Shown here in pieces: positions 32,699 to 41,754 of a stretch of 64,000 nucleotides of DNA. How positions within the stretch are numbered: position 1 is the stretch's first letter; each line of letters opens with the position of its first letter. The notes beneath the pieces were generated by a model, which saw only the letters and a program-made list of their open reading frames with translations, made no database searches and had not been told where the DNA came from. The DNA lies in contig NZ_NWMW01000001.1 in the NCBI RefSeq assembly GCF_002351485.1, forward strand, positions 620,001 to 684,000. Reading direction: 5' to 3'. A program made the position numbers and the translations under genes. Source of the DNA: Sphingomonas spermidinifaciens (GTDB lineage Bacteria > Pseudomonadota > Alphaproteobacteria > Sphingomonadales > Sphingomonadaceae).

Positions 32699-33792
32699 CC
32701 TTCGCGATGCTCGCGCACGCCCGCCAGCAACACGGTCAGGATACCCCAGGCGAGCAGGCCGAGGACGAGGACGGCGAGGATGCCGCCCAGCCGCCGCGGG
32801 CGGATCGGATAATCGGGCAGGCTGGGCGGCGCGATCCGCTCGACATAGGCGCGCTTGCGCCGCGCCTCGGCATGCGCGTCCTGCAGCGAGGCGAGCGCAG
32901 CGGCGAGGTTCTTGGCCGCGAGCTCGCTATCGAGCAGCAGCACCTGATAGCGCGCCGCCGCCGCCGACAGCGAACTGCGCCCGCCTGCGATGCCCGACCG
33001 TCGCCGCGCGATCTCGCGGTCGAGCGTGGCGATCTGGGTGCGCAGATAGGGGATCTGGGACGCCTCGGGCGTGAAGGCCTCCATCTGCTGGAGCTGGGTG
33101 CGCGCGGCGACGCGTTCGTCCTCCAGCTTGGCGATGCCCTGAAGCCGCGCCTCGGCCTCCTTCTCGGGATCGATGATGCCGGCGCGGTTGCGATAGGCGG
33201 CGAGCCGGACCGCGGCGTCGCGCGCGCGGGCCTGCGCGGTGCGGGCCTCGTCCTCGGCGGCGGTCACCGCGTCGCTGCGGGCGCGCGATGACAGCCGGTT
33301 GACCAGGGCCTCAGATCGCTGGAGCAGCCGCTCGTTGATCGCCCGCGCCTCCGCCGCGCCGAATGCGCTGACGGTCAGGTGCAGGACCTGCGTCGTGGTG
33401 TCGGGCTCGACCTCGACCTTGCCCAGATAATAGTCGAAGAAACGCTCGCGATTGGCGGGGAGCAGGCCGCCGAACCGGTCGAAGCGCGACACGCCCTGCG
33501 CTGAATAGGCGCGCGTCAGCAACCCATCGCGGTCGGCGTCGGCCAGCGCCGCGCGCGATTCGAGATATTCGACGACAGCGTTGCTTTCCTCGGTCACGCC
33601 GCTCAGGCCCGCACCGCCCAGCACCTGCCCGAGCGAGGTCGCCGCAGCCTTGCTCGGGCTGCGAACCACGAAGCGCGCCTCGGACACGTAGACGTCGCTC
33701 GCGAACACCGCGAAATAGAGGAAGGCGGCGACCGTGGGGACGATCACGCAAAGGACGAACAGCGGCGACGGCCGCCAGCCAAGGGGTCGCAC
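32695..33792 (-). CDS. Capsule export inner-membrane protein (KpsE/CtrB-like)
   Basis: A 365-aa polysaccharide co-polymerase-type protein. It has an N-terminal membrane helix (FVLCVIVPTVAAFLYFAVFA), a Wzz-like periplasmic domain with DVYVSEARFVVRSP, a long Arg/Ala-rich coiled coil at about 150-320, and a C-terminal membrane helix. It bridges the ABC transporter to the Wza-like exit. I place the start at the GTG at 33792, which overlaps the TAG of the preceding glycosyltransferase (TAGTG); frames open beyond it encode only an Arg-rich shadow. Confidence 0.85.
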   Translation of the reverse strand: MRPLGWRPSPLFVLCVIVPTVAAFLYFAVFASDVYVSEARFVVRSPSKAAATSLGQVLGGAGLSGVTEESNAVVEYLESRAALADADRDGLLTRAYSAQGVSRFDRFGGLLPANRERFFDYYLGKVEVEPDTTTQVLHLTVSAFGAAEARAINERLLQRSEALVNRLSSRARSDAVTAAEDEARTAQARARDAAVRLAAYRNRAGIIDPEKEAEARLQGIAKLEDERVAARTQLQQMEAFTPEASQIPYLRTQIATLDREIARRRSGIAGGRSSLSAAAARYQVLLLDSELAAKNLAAALASLQDAHAEARRKRAYVERIAPPSLPDYPIRPRRLGGILAVLVLGLLAWGILTVLLAGVREHREG

Positions 33793-35045
33793 TAAAGCTC
33801 GATCCCCAGCCGAAGCGCACGCCCGGTTGCCGGCCCGCGCGGCGTGGAGGCGTCCTGGCGCGCGCCGCCCAGCGTCGCCAGCCACGCATCGACACGCTCG
33901 AAATGCTCTTCCCAGACGGGCGGGCAATAGCCGCGCAGCGCGTCGATGCGGCGCTGGCGCGCGGCCGCCGCCTCGTCGAACGCGGCGATCCGGGCGGTCC
34001 ACGCCTCGACATCACGCGGGTCGATCAGGTGGGGAATGCCCTGCCCCACTTCGCGGAAGACGGGCAGGTCGCTGGCGATCACCGGCACGCCGAGCGTCAG
34101 CGCCTCCGCCATCGGCAGGCCGAACCCCTCGGCCAGGGTGGGCATCAGCATCGCGCGAGCGCCCCGCATCAGCGAGGCGAGGCGGGCGTCATCGCAATCC
34201 TCGATCACCTCGATCAAACCGCCCGCCATTCGCGAGGCTGCGAGCGCGGCCCGCACGGGGCCGCTGCCGCTGCCCCAGCGGCCGACGATGACAAGCCGCG
34301 GCGAGGCTTCCCCGCGCGCGGCAAGTCGTTCCCAAACCTCGAGGAGGAGCGCGTGGTTCTTGCGGCTCTCGATCGTGCCGACGCAGAGGAAATAGGGTGC
34401 CGCGGACTTGGGCGCCGGCGCACTTGTCGGCAATTTCGCGCCTGCGAGCGGGGCCACGACGAGATCGGGGAGCGCGAGCTTCGCCGCGTCGGCATAGTTG
34501 GCGAGGTCGCGCGCGACCGCTGCACTCCCGACGATGATCCCCGCGCCGTGACGCAGCGCACCCTCCACCCGGCCGGCGTGACGCATCACGGCGTGCGGGC
34601 GGCAATGCTCGGAATGTAGCAGCGGGATCAGGTCGTGGAGAAGATAGATGGGGCGGAGCCCGTGCCGCCGCGTCCAGCGGGCATGCGCCGGCAGATCGAA
34701 ATCGGTGTGCGACGTGTTAAGGTAAAGGCTGCCGGACACGGCCCGCTCTGACCCTGCAAGCGCACCCGCGAGATGCGCTACGAGCCGGAGCCGCGCGCCA
34801 TGCACGCGCTCGCGAGCCAGATCCTCGAACAACCGGCACGATGTGTCGCGGCCGAGTACCCGGACGAAGCCGCGATGCTGCACGACCGCCTGCGCACGCT
34901 GGCCGAAATGGTCGAGATACGCCAGCGACACGCGGTCGATGCCGTTCGCCCGCCGACCGGTCCAGCGGAGCGACACCAGTCGGGTGACGTCGAGGAGCAC
35001 GGGATTCGCCCCCGGCCCGAGATAGCTGCGAGATTGCCGATCCAT
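33792..35045 (-). CDS. Glycosyltransferase family 4
   Basis: A 417-aa GT-B glycosyltransferase with a weakly conserved N-terminal domain (LLDVTRLVSLRWTGRRANGI) and a clear donor domain: LCVGTIESRKNHALLLEVW, then EGFGLPMAEALTLGVPVI and PVFREVG. It is the first gene after the TonB receptor, 51 bases downstream of it, and begins the block of glycosyltransferase and export genes. The acceptor and sugar are unknown. Confidence 0.82.
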   Translation of the reverse strand: MDRQSRSYLGPGANPVLLDVTRLVSLRWTGRRANGIDRVSLAYLDHFGQRAQAVVQHRGFVRVLGRDTSCRLFEDLARERVHGARLRLVAHLAGALAGSERAVSGSLYLNTSHTDFDLPAHARWTRRHGLRPIYLLHDLIPLLHSEHCRPHAVMRHAGRVEGALRHGAGIIVGSAAVARDLANYADAAKLALPDLVVAPLAGAKLPTSAPAPKSAAPYFLCVGTIESRKNHALLLEVWERLAARGEASPRLVIVGRWGSGSGPVRAALAASRMAGGLIEVIEDCDDARLASLMRGARAMLMPTLAEGFGLPMAEALTLGVPVIASDLPVFREVGQGIPHLIDPRDVEAWTARIAAFDEAAAARQRRIDALRGYCPPVWEEHFERVDAWLATLGGARQDASTPRGPATGRALRLGIEL

Positions 35046-35071
35046 CCTCGCTCAGACGGAGCCGGGCCCGT

Positions 35072-35093
35072 GAAACCTTGGGCGAAACCTTGG
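35072..35093. repeat. 12-base tandem repeat in the receptor-glycosyltransferase gap
   Basis: GAAACCTTGG occurs at 35072-35081 and again at 35084-35093 with a period of 12. On the minus strand this is a doubled CCAAGGTTTC box located 27-48 bases before the first glycosyltransferase. A tandem box just upstream of an operon segment may be a regulator site, or simply a slippage repeat. Confidence 0.4.
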
Positions 35094-35096
35094 CGG

Positions 35097-37502
35097 CTAA
35101 AAGCGCGCGTCGATGCCGATCCGGAAGGTGCGCGGGCGCAGCGGCGTCACCTGGTCGCGCCCGGTGGTGAACGGCGTGCCGAGCGCGAACCGGTTGCCGC
35201 GCGTGTCCAGCAGGTTGGCCACCGTCGCTGACAGGCCGAACCGCCCGATCGCGAAGCGCGCCGTCACTTCGGTATCGACATAGCTGCCCTGGCGCTGGCC
35301 CAGCACGGGGCCGACACCCAGCCGCGACGGGCCGATATAGCGCGCCCAGCCATCGACGGTCAGGTCGCCCTCGCCCACCCGTGCCTCGTAGATCGCGCCG
35401 AGCCGCGTTGTCACGCCGGCGATGTTCGGGATCTGCTCCAGCCGGGCGAGCGCCATCATGCGGGCGGACTCGGGACCGGGCGCAGCCTGCGTGGCGACGG
35501 CGAGCGCGACCAACTCGCTCGACGGCTCGCTGATGCGTCCGTCGTTGAGCGACAGCGCGCCCTCGACCCGCAGTCCGTCGATCGGCCGCACCCCCGCCGC
35601 CGCCTCGAGCGTCCACAGGCGGCCGTTGCCGATATTGGCGGTGCTCGGCAGGCCCGTGCCATCGATGAAATCGGCCTGAATGTTGCGCCACGCGGCGCGC
35701 GCGCCGGTCAGGCGCAGGTCGAAGGCGGGCGCGACATAACGCGCCCCCGCCTCGATCGTCGCAACCCGGTCATTGCGGAATTGGCGGACGGTATCGCCCT
35801 CGATGGCAAGGCCGCCGGGGCGGAAGCCCTGCTGGTAGCGCGCGAACAGCTTCAGCCGCGGCGAGGCGTCGAACAGCGCGGCGGCGGCGGGCAGGATGAT
35901 CGTCTGCGTTCGCCGCGCCTCGGCATCGGCGAGGAAGACGGGCCGCCGATCGACCGCCACGTCCGCGCCGCGCCCGTCGAGCCGCGAGTGCGTGGCGCGA
36001 AGACCCGCGGTGACGAGCAGCCGACCGATCGGGCGGAAGCTGCCCTCGCCATACGCCGTCCATTCGGTGACGCCGTTGATTACGCCCGTCGTCGGCTGGC
36101 GCCGCCCATTCGCATCGCCGAGCAGCCGCAGCAGGCGCGAGCGATTGTGGATATAGCTGATCCCGGCGAGCCAGCCTGACCCGTCCTCGGCGGTCTGCCA
36201 AGCGCGCGTCTCGTTGGCCTGCATTCGCGTCCGGTTGGTCTGCTCGAACACGCGCGGCGGCCCGCCCGGCGCCGTCGCGTCATAGCGTTCGCGAAGGTCG
36301 TGCGCAGTAATGCCGCTGGTCGAACGCAGCTTCACCTCGCCGATGCGACCCGACACGACGAGCTGTCCCTGCGCATAATCGGCGCTAAACCCCTCGGTCA
36401 CGGGCGCCGAGCGGGTGAGCGGCGGGCCGTCCCGGTCGGCATATTGACTGTCGTCGCCGCGAATGCGCTGGCCGATACCGATCAGCTCGGCGCTCCAGTC
36501 GCCGGCCAGGTCGACGTGCAACGTCGCGCGGCCGCCGTCGATCGTCGTGCGGTTGACGTCGGTGCGGCCGAGCAGCGGCTTGTCGATATAGCCGCCCTCG
36601 ACATTGTGGCCGCCGACCAAGCGCACGGCGACGCGATCGGCGACAATCGGCAGGTTGACGACCGCCTGCGCGTCATAGCCGGGCCGTCCGTGCGTGGTCG
36701 CCACCGCGCCGACGACGATGCTGCCGGTCGCCCGGTCCAGCTCGACGGGATTGGGCACCAGCCGGATGAGGCCGCCGAGCGACCCGGCGCCATAGAGCGT
36801 CCCCTGCGGCCCCTCCAGCACCTCGACCGACGCGAGGTCGGCGAGGCGCAGGTCGGGATCGGGTGCGTTGTAGCTGAGGCGCAGGTCGCCATAATATTGG
36901 CCGACGGTCGCCTGGGTGGGGCCGGTGAAGCTCGAATCGGCAATGCCGCGGATGAACAGCTTGTTGCGTCCCGCGCCCAGATAGGTCGAGGTGACGCTGG
37001 TCAGCCGCTGGACGAGGCGGTTGGTGCCGCCCGCGCCGCCGCGCTCGAGTTCCTTGCCGGAGACGGTCGCGACCTGCCCGGCGAAATGATCTCGCGTCGT
37101 GTCGCGCTTGCTGGCGGTGACGATGATATCGGCGGGCTGCGGCGGCGGGGCCGGAGCGACGGCGCGACCTGACCGGCGCGGGCGCGGCGGCCGGACCCGC
37201 GCCACCGGGGCGGGAACCAGCCGCCAGCCGACCGAGCCGATCCGCTCGACCCTGGCACCCGCGCGCCGGGCGAGCGCGGCAAGCGCCGCCTCGATCGACA
37301 GCCGCCCGCGCAGCGCGGGCATGCGGCGCGCCCAGAGGCCCGCATCGGGCACGACGATGCTCGATCGCGCCTCCCGCGCGAGCGCCGTCACCTGCTGTCC
37401 CAGCGTGCCAGCCGGCAGATTAAGCGCCAGCGAGTCGGCGCGCACCGCCGGCGCCGCCGCCAGCAGCGCGACCGCCACCACGCCACCGGCCACGCGCCTC
37501 AC
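35097..37502 (-). CDS. TonB-dependent receptor with N-terminal STN signalling domain
   Basis: An 801-aa TonB receptor with a signal peptide. An STN domain at about 25-95 (LNLPAGTLGQQVTALAREAR, then LRGRLSIEAALAALARRAG) passes the ligand signal to FecR, and a Pro/Arg-rich linker leads to the TonB box ADIIVTASKR at about 124-133. The plug domain follows (FIRGIADSSFTG, GPQGTLYGAGSLGGLIRLV), then a barrel ending RTFRIGIDARF. The plug resembles those of receptors that often import organic iron complexes or glycans. The start is GTG overlapping the FecR stop (GTGA). Ligand unknown. Confidence 0.9.
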   Translation of the reverse strand: MRRVAGGVVAVALLAAAPAVRADSLALNLPAGTLGQQVTALAREARSSIVVPDAGLWARRMPALRGRLSIEAALAALARRAGARVERIGSVGWRLVPAPVARVRPPRPRRSGRAVAPAPPPQPADIIVTASKRDTTRDHFAGQVATVSGKELERGGAGGTNRLVQRLTSVTSTYLGAGRNKLFIRGIADSSFTGPTQATVGQYYGDLRLSYNAPDPDLRLADLASVEVLEGPQGTLYGAGSLGGLIRLVPNPVELDRATGSIVVGAVATTHGRPGYDAQAVVNLPIVADRVAVRLVGGHNVEGGYIDKPLLGRTDVNRTTIDGGRATLHVDLAGDWSAELIGIGQRIRGDDSQYADRDGPPLTRSAPVTEGFSADYAQGQLVVSGRIGEVKLRSTSGITAHDLRERYDATAPGGPPRVFEQTNRTRMQANETRAWQTAEDGSGWLAGISYIHNRSRLLRLLGDANGRRQPTTGVINGVTEWTAYGEGSFRPIGRLLVTAGLRATHSRLDGRGADVAVDRRPVFLADAEARRTQTIILPAAAALFDASPRLKLFARYQQGFRPGGLAIEGDTVRQFRNDRVATIEAGARYVAPAFDLRLTGARAAWRNIQADFIDGTGLPSTANIGNGRLWTLEAAAGVRPIDGLRVEGALSLNDGRISEPSSELVALAVATQAAPGPESARMMALARLEQIPNIAGVTTRLGAIYEARVGEGDLTVDGWARYIGPSRLGVGPVLGQRQGSYVDTEVTARFAIGRFGLSATVANLLDTRGNRFALGTPFTTGRDQVTPLRPRTFRIGIDARF

Positions 37503-38449
37503 CGCGGCGCGTCCAGCGTCCAGCCACCCCCGTCGCGCCGTATCTCGACGCCCAGCAGCTCGCCGAGCAACCGGGGATCGCGGCGCAGCGGCGCCAGCTC
37601 GATCGAGCCATTGAAAGGCCGGGTGCCGACCGCGGGTGCAGCAGCCACCGCGACGCCCAGATGGCGCGACAGCGCCGCCGCCACCTCGTCCAGCGTCGCA
37701 TCGCTGAAGGTCAGGAGTCCCTCGCGCCAGCCGCCGATCTCGGCCACATCCTGTCGCTCGCGGCGGAGCGCCCGGCCGTCGGAGACCACCGCCTGCCCCG
37801 GATCGAGCCGCAGGCTGCGCCCGCCGCCGCCGACCATCACCGCGCCTTCGGAAACGGCGACGCGCGTGCGGCCACCGCCCGTGCGCACATCGAACACGGT
37901 GCCGAGATCGACGAGCGTCAGGTCGCCCGCGCGCACCCGGAACGGCATGGCGGCGTCGTGCCGCACCGTGAACAGCATGTCGCCCGCCTCGACCGCGGCG
38001 CTGCGCGGGTCGGCGCCGTCGAGGCGCACGCGCGATCCGCCCGCCAGCGTGATGCTGCTGCCGTCGGCCAGCTCGACGGTGCGCTGCTCGCCGGGGCGGG
38101 TGGCGACGGTGTAGCTCTGGTCGCGCTGGCTCCAGACGCCGAGGCCGACGCTCCCGACCAGCGCGGCCGCGATTGCGGCGCTCATCCAGCCGCGGCGACT
38201 GCGCGGCGGCGGCGGGGCGGCGAGCGGGCGGCGATCCTCGCTCGCGGGCGGTGCCGCCACGGGAATCGCGCGCGTCATCCGCTCGAGCTCGACCACCGCG
38301 CGGTCATAGCGCCCGGCACGCGCCGGGTCGCCTTCGAGCCAGGCCGTGAACGCCTCCCAATCGGCCTCGGGATCGGTCATGCGGAGCGCCCAGTCGAGCG
38401 CTTCGCCATCGACCGGTCCCGTGTCGCCTTCGCCCCCGAACGCGGTCAT
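37499..38449 (-). CDS. FecR-family anti-sigma/signal-transfer protein
   Basis: A 316-aa inner-membrane regulator. The N-terminal DUF4880-like cytoplasmic part (ALDWALRMTDPEADWEAFTAWL) should contact the sigma factor. It is followed by a single membrane helix (SAAIAAALVGSVGLGVW) and the periplasmic FecR domain (RPGEQRTVELADGSSITLAG). The C-terminus has an STN-like segment. It relays receptor occupancy to the ECF sigma factor. ATGA and GTGA overlaps join it to both neighbours. Confidence 0.9.
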   Translation of the reverse strand: MTAFGGEGDTGPVDGEALDWALRMTDPEADWEAFTAWLEGDPARAGRYDRAVVELERMTRAIPVAAPPASEDRRPLAAPPPPRSRRGWMSAAIAAALVGSVGLGVWSQRDQSYTVATRPGEQRTVELADGSSITLAGGSRVRLDGADPRSAAVEAGDMLFTVRHDAAMPFRVRAGDLTLVDLGTVFDVRTGGGRTRVAVSEGAVMVGGGGRSLRLDPGQAVVSDGRALRRERQDVAEIGGWREGLLTFSDATLDEVAAALSRHLGVAVAAAPAVGTRPFNGSIELAPLRRDPRLLGELLGVEIRRDGGGWTLDAPR

Positions 38450-38946
38450 CGGATTTCGTCCTTCAGCTTCAGCAAGGCCCGCGCGACGTCGCGCAGGTCG
38501 CTCTCGACGGTACTCAGGCTGACGCCGAACTCCTCGGCCACCCGGCGCTGCGGCACGCCATCGAGGCGGACGCGGCGGAAGATCGCCGATTTGCGCTCCC
38601 CCATCGCCGCCAGCACCGCGGCGGCGCGCGCGGTTTCCTGGCGCGCGCTGACCTCGCGTTCGGGACTGGGCGCGCGGCCGTCGAGCGGGTGGCGATCCTC
38701 CTCCCACAGCTGATCGCGGCGCTCGGCCTGTCGGCGCGAGCGATAGCGGTCGATCATCAGGAGATCGGCAGCGCGATAGAGATAGGCGACGGGGTTGGCG
38801 ATCGGACCGTCGGCGCGCGTGCCGAGCTTGATCCAAAGGTCCTGTACCAGATCCTCCGCTGCCTCGCCCGCACCGCGCGCGCGCAGAAAGCGCAGCAGCT
38901 TGTCGCGATGGTCCAGAAAGACGGCTTCGAGGCCGGTGGGCGGCAT
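38446..38946 (-). CDS. ECF RNA polymerase sigma factor (FecI-like)
   Basis: A 166-aa sigma factor. Region 2 is visible in VFLDHRDKLLRFLRARG with AEDLVQDLWIKL, and region 4 in RVAEEFGVSLSTVESDLRDV. It should direct transcription of the receptor operon when FecR releases it. I start it at the ATG at 38946 (MPPTGLEAV), which gives the normal FecI length; the frame remains open upstream for about 450 bases, but that part has no sigma homology. Confidence 0.87.
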   Translation of the reverse strand: MPPTGLEAVFLDHRDKLLRFLRARGAGEAAEDLVQDLWIKLGTRADGPIANPVAYLYRAADLLMIDRYRSRRQAERRDQLWEEDRHPLDGRAPSPEREVSARQETARAAAVLAAMGERKSAIFRRVRLDGVPQRRVAEEFGVSLSTVESDLRDVARALLKLKDEIR

Positions 38947-39317
38947 GGCGCGCGGCGCGATCCTTGATGAGGAAGCGGCGCTTCTAACGGCCGACTGCCG
39001 CTCGGGAAAGTCGGGCGATAAAGGACGAATCCCCGCCGGTCCCCGCCCTGCCTCTGTCCGGCGAGTCGATGCCGGCACGGCGTCGCCCGCGTCGCTCCGG
39101 TCGATGGTCGTCATCCCTAATCCGCGCGCATACATCGAAACGTCCCTGTCCTCGCACGAAAGACGGAGACGCGGATGCCGGACCTTGGCAGCCGATGCGC
39201 CCGCGGCATGCGTTGACCGAATGCACGCCGCCCAACCGTCCGACCGCCCCTCCACCGACCGCATGCCCCATGCGCTGGCGGGTTGAACCCTTGCCGATTC
39301 AAGGCTTTTAGAGGTCG
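38947..39317. other. Divergent gap between sigma factor and exported protein gene
   Basis: These 371 bases separate the leftward sigma-fecR-receptor genes from the rightward 792-aa protein gene. No convincing gene, RNA or terminator is seen. Promoters for both directions must lie here, but no good -10/-35 pair stood out. A short inverted repeat CCTTG/CAAGG (around 39288-39303) lies just before the ribosome site of the rightward gene. Confidence 0.35.
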
Positions 39318-41696
39318 ATGATGTTCCGCCTCCTTGCTTCCGCGGCCCTGTTGCTTTCCGGCAGCGCGACCGCGCCGCTGCTCGCAGCCGACACCGCACC
39401 GTTCGACCTGCAGGGGCCGGACCTGCGCATCCGCGTCACCCGCGGCAACATGACGCTGCCGATCGCCGAGGTGCCCGAACTGTCGCCAGGCGACCGGATC
39501 GAGATCGCCGCCGATCTGCCCGAGGATCAGCGCGCGCGCTTCGTCCTCGTCTCCGCCTTCCTGAGCGGCGCGACCAATCCGCCGCCGCGCGACTGGATCC
39601 GCTCGGCCGAGACTTGGAAGCGCAAGGACAAGGACCGCATTCTCTCCCTGACGGTCCCTAAGGGCGCGCGCCAGGTCGCGCTGTTCCTCGTGCCCCAGAC
39701 CGGCGGCGCCGAGGGGACGATCGCCGGCGCGATTCGCGGCAAGCCGGGCGAATTCGTCCGCGCGCTCCAGGCGATGAACCGCGCCTCGCTCGACCGCTCA
39801 CGCCTCGACGCCTTCGTCGCGGCGGTCCGGGCGGAGGGCGACGCCGATCCCGCGCAGCTGCGCCGCATCGCCCCTACGCTCGCCAAGAGCCTGTCGATCA
39901 AGCTCAATGCCGAATGCGTCGACAAGGTGATCGAGAACCAGGTCGCCTGTCTGCTCGAGAACCGCGACGCGCTGGTGCTCGCCGACGTCCACAGCAGCTC
40001 GCTCGCCGAAACGCTCGCCGGCGCGCCGACCAATCTCGCGCTGCAACTAAGCTACACGCGCGAGGCGGGGTTCGGTTATTACAGCCAGTATATCGCGGTC
40101 GTGCGCGACATCGCCCGGCTGTTCGGCGCGTTCGGCAATCCGCAATTCCGCTACCTGCCAGCGCTCGGCATCCGGCAGGGCGACCGGCTGTCGCTGCTGC
40201 TCAACGCCGCGCCCTCTTTCGCCAAGCCAAAGTCGGTGCTCGCGGCGGCGCTGCCCGCGATCGGCGCCGACAGCCCGCCGCGCCTGCGCGCCGCCGGCGA
40301 CGCACCGCTTTGCGGGGCTGATCCCGACCTGGTCCTCCCGGTCGAGGGCGCGCCGCTCGTTTTCTCCACCGCCTTCGCGCGCGACATGACGCTCCGGATC
40401 GGCACTGCCGACACGCCGGTGCGCGCCCGTGCCGATCGAGGCGGCTATGTCCTTGAGTCGCCGATCGCCGTGGCATCGGGCGGCAGCGTCGAGGCTCGGC
40501 TACGCGGCCGCTGGGGCTTCGACGCGCTCGACGGCCCGGCGTTCCGGCTGCAATTCCCCGACGATCGCGGCTGGGCCGCCGCCGATGGCGCGTCGCTGGT
40601 CGTCGGGCGCGACGAGAGCGTCGAGGTTCGGGGCACCGCCCCCGCCTGCGTCACCGGCGTCACGATGCGCGTGGGCGACGGCCCCGCGCAGACCGTGGCC
40701 TTCGAGGCGCGGGGCGAGCGCGCGCTGGCGCTCAAGCTGCCGCTCAAGGACGTGAGGCCCGGCACCGTCGCGATCGAGGTGCGCCAGCATGGCCGAGCCA
40801 CCCCCGCCACCCTCTCGATCAAGGCCTATCGCGAGGCAAGTCGCATCGATGCGGTCAAGATCCATGCCGGCGACGCCGCGGCCGAGCTGTCGGGTCAGCG
40901 CCTCGACCTGGTCGAGCGCGTACAGATCGGCGCGCTCGATGCCCGGCCCGCGGGGCTGACGCGCGACGCCCGGCTCGACCGGCTGCGTGTCGAGGGGAGC
41001 GGCGCGGCACCCGAACCCGGTGGCGTCACCGCCCGCGTGGCGCTGAGCGACGGGCGCACGCTGTCGGTCCCCGTGACGGTGCGTGCCCCCCGCATCCGCG
41101 TCGCGCTGATCGACCGCAGCGTCCGCCCGGGCGCGGCGGACCGCCTGACCGTGGCCGACGACGGCGGCGAACCGCTGCTGCCCGCATCAGGCCAGCTGCG
41201 CTTTTCGATCCGCGCGGTCGGCGGTTCGTTCGCCGCGACCGACGCGATCGAGGTCGCCGCGCCGCAGGGCGACCCGCTGCGGATCGCCATGGGGCCGCAA
41301 CTCGCACTTCAGGGGCGCGACGTGCTGGTCGCGACGCTCGATCCTGCGGCGCTCGGCCCCGCCGCCTTCGGCCCGCTCCGCTTTCGCGTAGTCCATGGCG
41401 ACGAGGCGAGCGACTGGCAGCCGCTGGCGCAGCTCGCCCGCCTGCCCGCGATCGAGTCGGTGCGCTGCGGCGAGCCGCGCGGGCGTTGCACCGTTACCGG
41501 CGACGCGCTGTTCCTGATCGATGCAATCGCCGCGACGCGCGACTTCGCCGACCCGGTCAAGCTGCCCGACGGCTTCACCGGCGGTTCGATCGAGGTGCCC
41601 GCGCCGGCGAAAGGGCCGCTGTTCGCGCGGCTGCGCGATGCACCGGCGAAGACCCTGACGCTGCCGGTCGGCGACGGCGCGGGTACGGCGCAGTGA
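39318..41696 (+). CDS. Large exported protein of unknown function
   Basis: A 792-aa protein with a clear signal peptide (FRLLASAALLLSGSATAPLLAA). I do not recognise a family. The sequence is rich in beta-type segments and lacks membrane helices. It contains a central helical region (residues about 150-300) with AKSLSIKLNAECVDKVIENQ and a YYSQYIAVVRDIARLFGAFG segment, then several Ig-like stretches of about 80 residues (for example VEVRGTAPACVTGVTMRVGD). It is divergent from the FecI-FecR-receptor set, so it may be a periplasmic or surface partner. Start at ATG 39318 (a second ATG follows) after AGAGG. Confidence 0.6.
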   Translation: MMFRLLASAALLLSGSATAPLLAADTAPFDLQGPDLRIRVTRGNMTLPIAEVPELSPGDRIEIAADLPEDQRARFVLVSAFLSGATNPPPRDWIRSAETWKRKDKDRILSLTVPKGARQVALFLVPQTGGAEGTIAGAIRGKPGEFVRALQAMNRASLDRSRLDAFVAAVRAEGDADPAQLRRIAPTLAKSLSIKLNAECVDKVIENQVACLLENRDALVLADVHSSSLAETLAGAPTNLALQLSYTREAGFGYYSQYIAVVRDIARLFGAFGNPQFRYLPALGIRQGDRLSLLLNAAPSFAKPKSVLAAALPAIGADSPPRLRAAGDAPLCGADPDLVLPVEGAPLVFSTAFARDMTLRIGTADTPVRARADRGGYVLESPIAVASGGSVEARLRGRWGFDALDGPAFRLQFPDDRGWAAADGASLVVGRDESVEVRGTAPACVTGVTMRVGDGPAQTVAFEARGERALALKLPLKDVRPGTVAIEVRQHGRATPATLSIKAYREASRIDAVKIHAGDAAAELSGQRLDLVERVQIGALDARPAGLTRDARLDRLRVEGSGAAPEPGGVTARVALSDGRTLSVPVTVRAPRIRVALIDRSVRPGAADRLTVADDGGEPLLPASGQLRFSIRAVGGSFAATDAIEVAAPQGDPLRIAMGPQLALQGRDVLVATLDPAALGPAAFGPLRFRVVHGDEASDWQPLAQLARLPAIESVRCGEPRGRCTVTGDALFLIDAIAATRDFADPVKLPDGFTGGSIEVPAPAKGPLFARLRDAPAKTLTLPVGDGAGTAQ

Positions 41697-41754
41697 CGCC
41701 GCCCGCGCCCGGCGCTTGCGTTGCGGCGCGCAAAGGCGCATGGGGGCGGCGTTC

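Noticed and set aside
38947..39399. N-terminal extension of the ECF sigma factor gene
   Set aside because: The frame is open, but the encoded sequence is Arg/Ser-rich without sigma homology, and the ATG at 38946 gives the usual family length.
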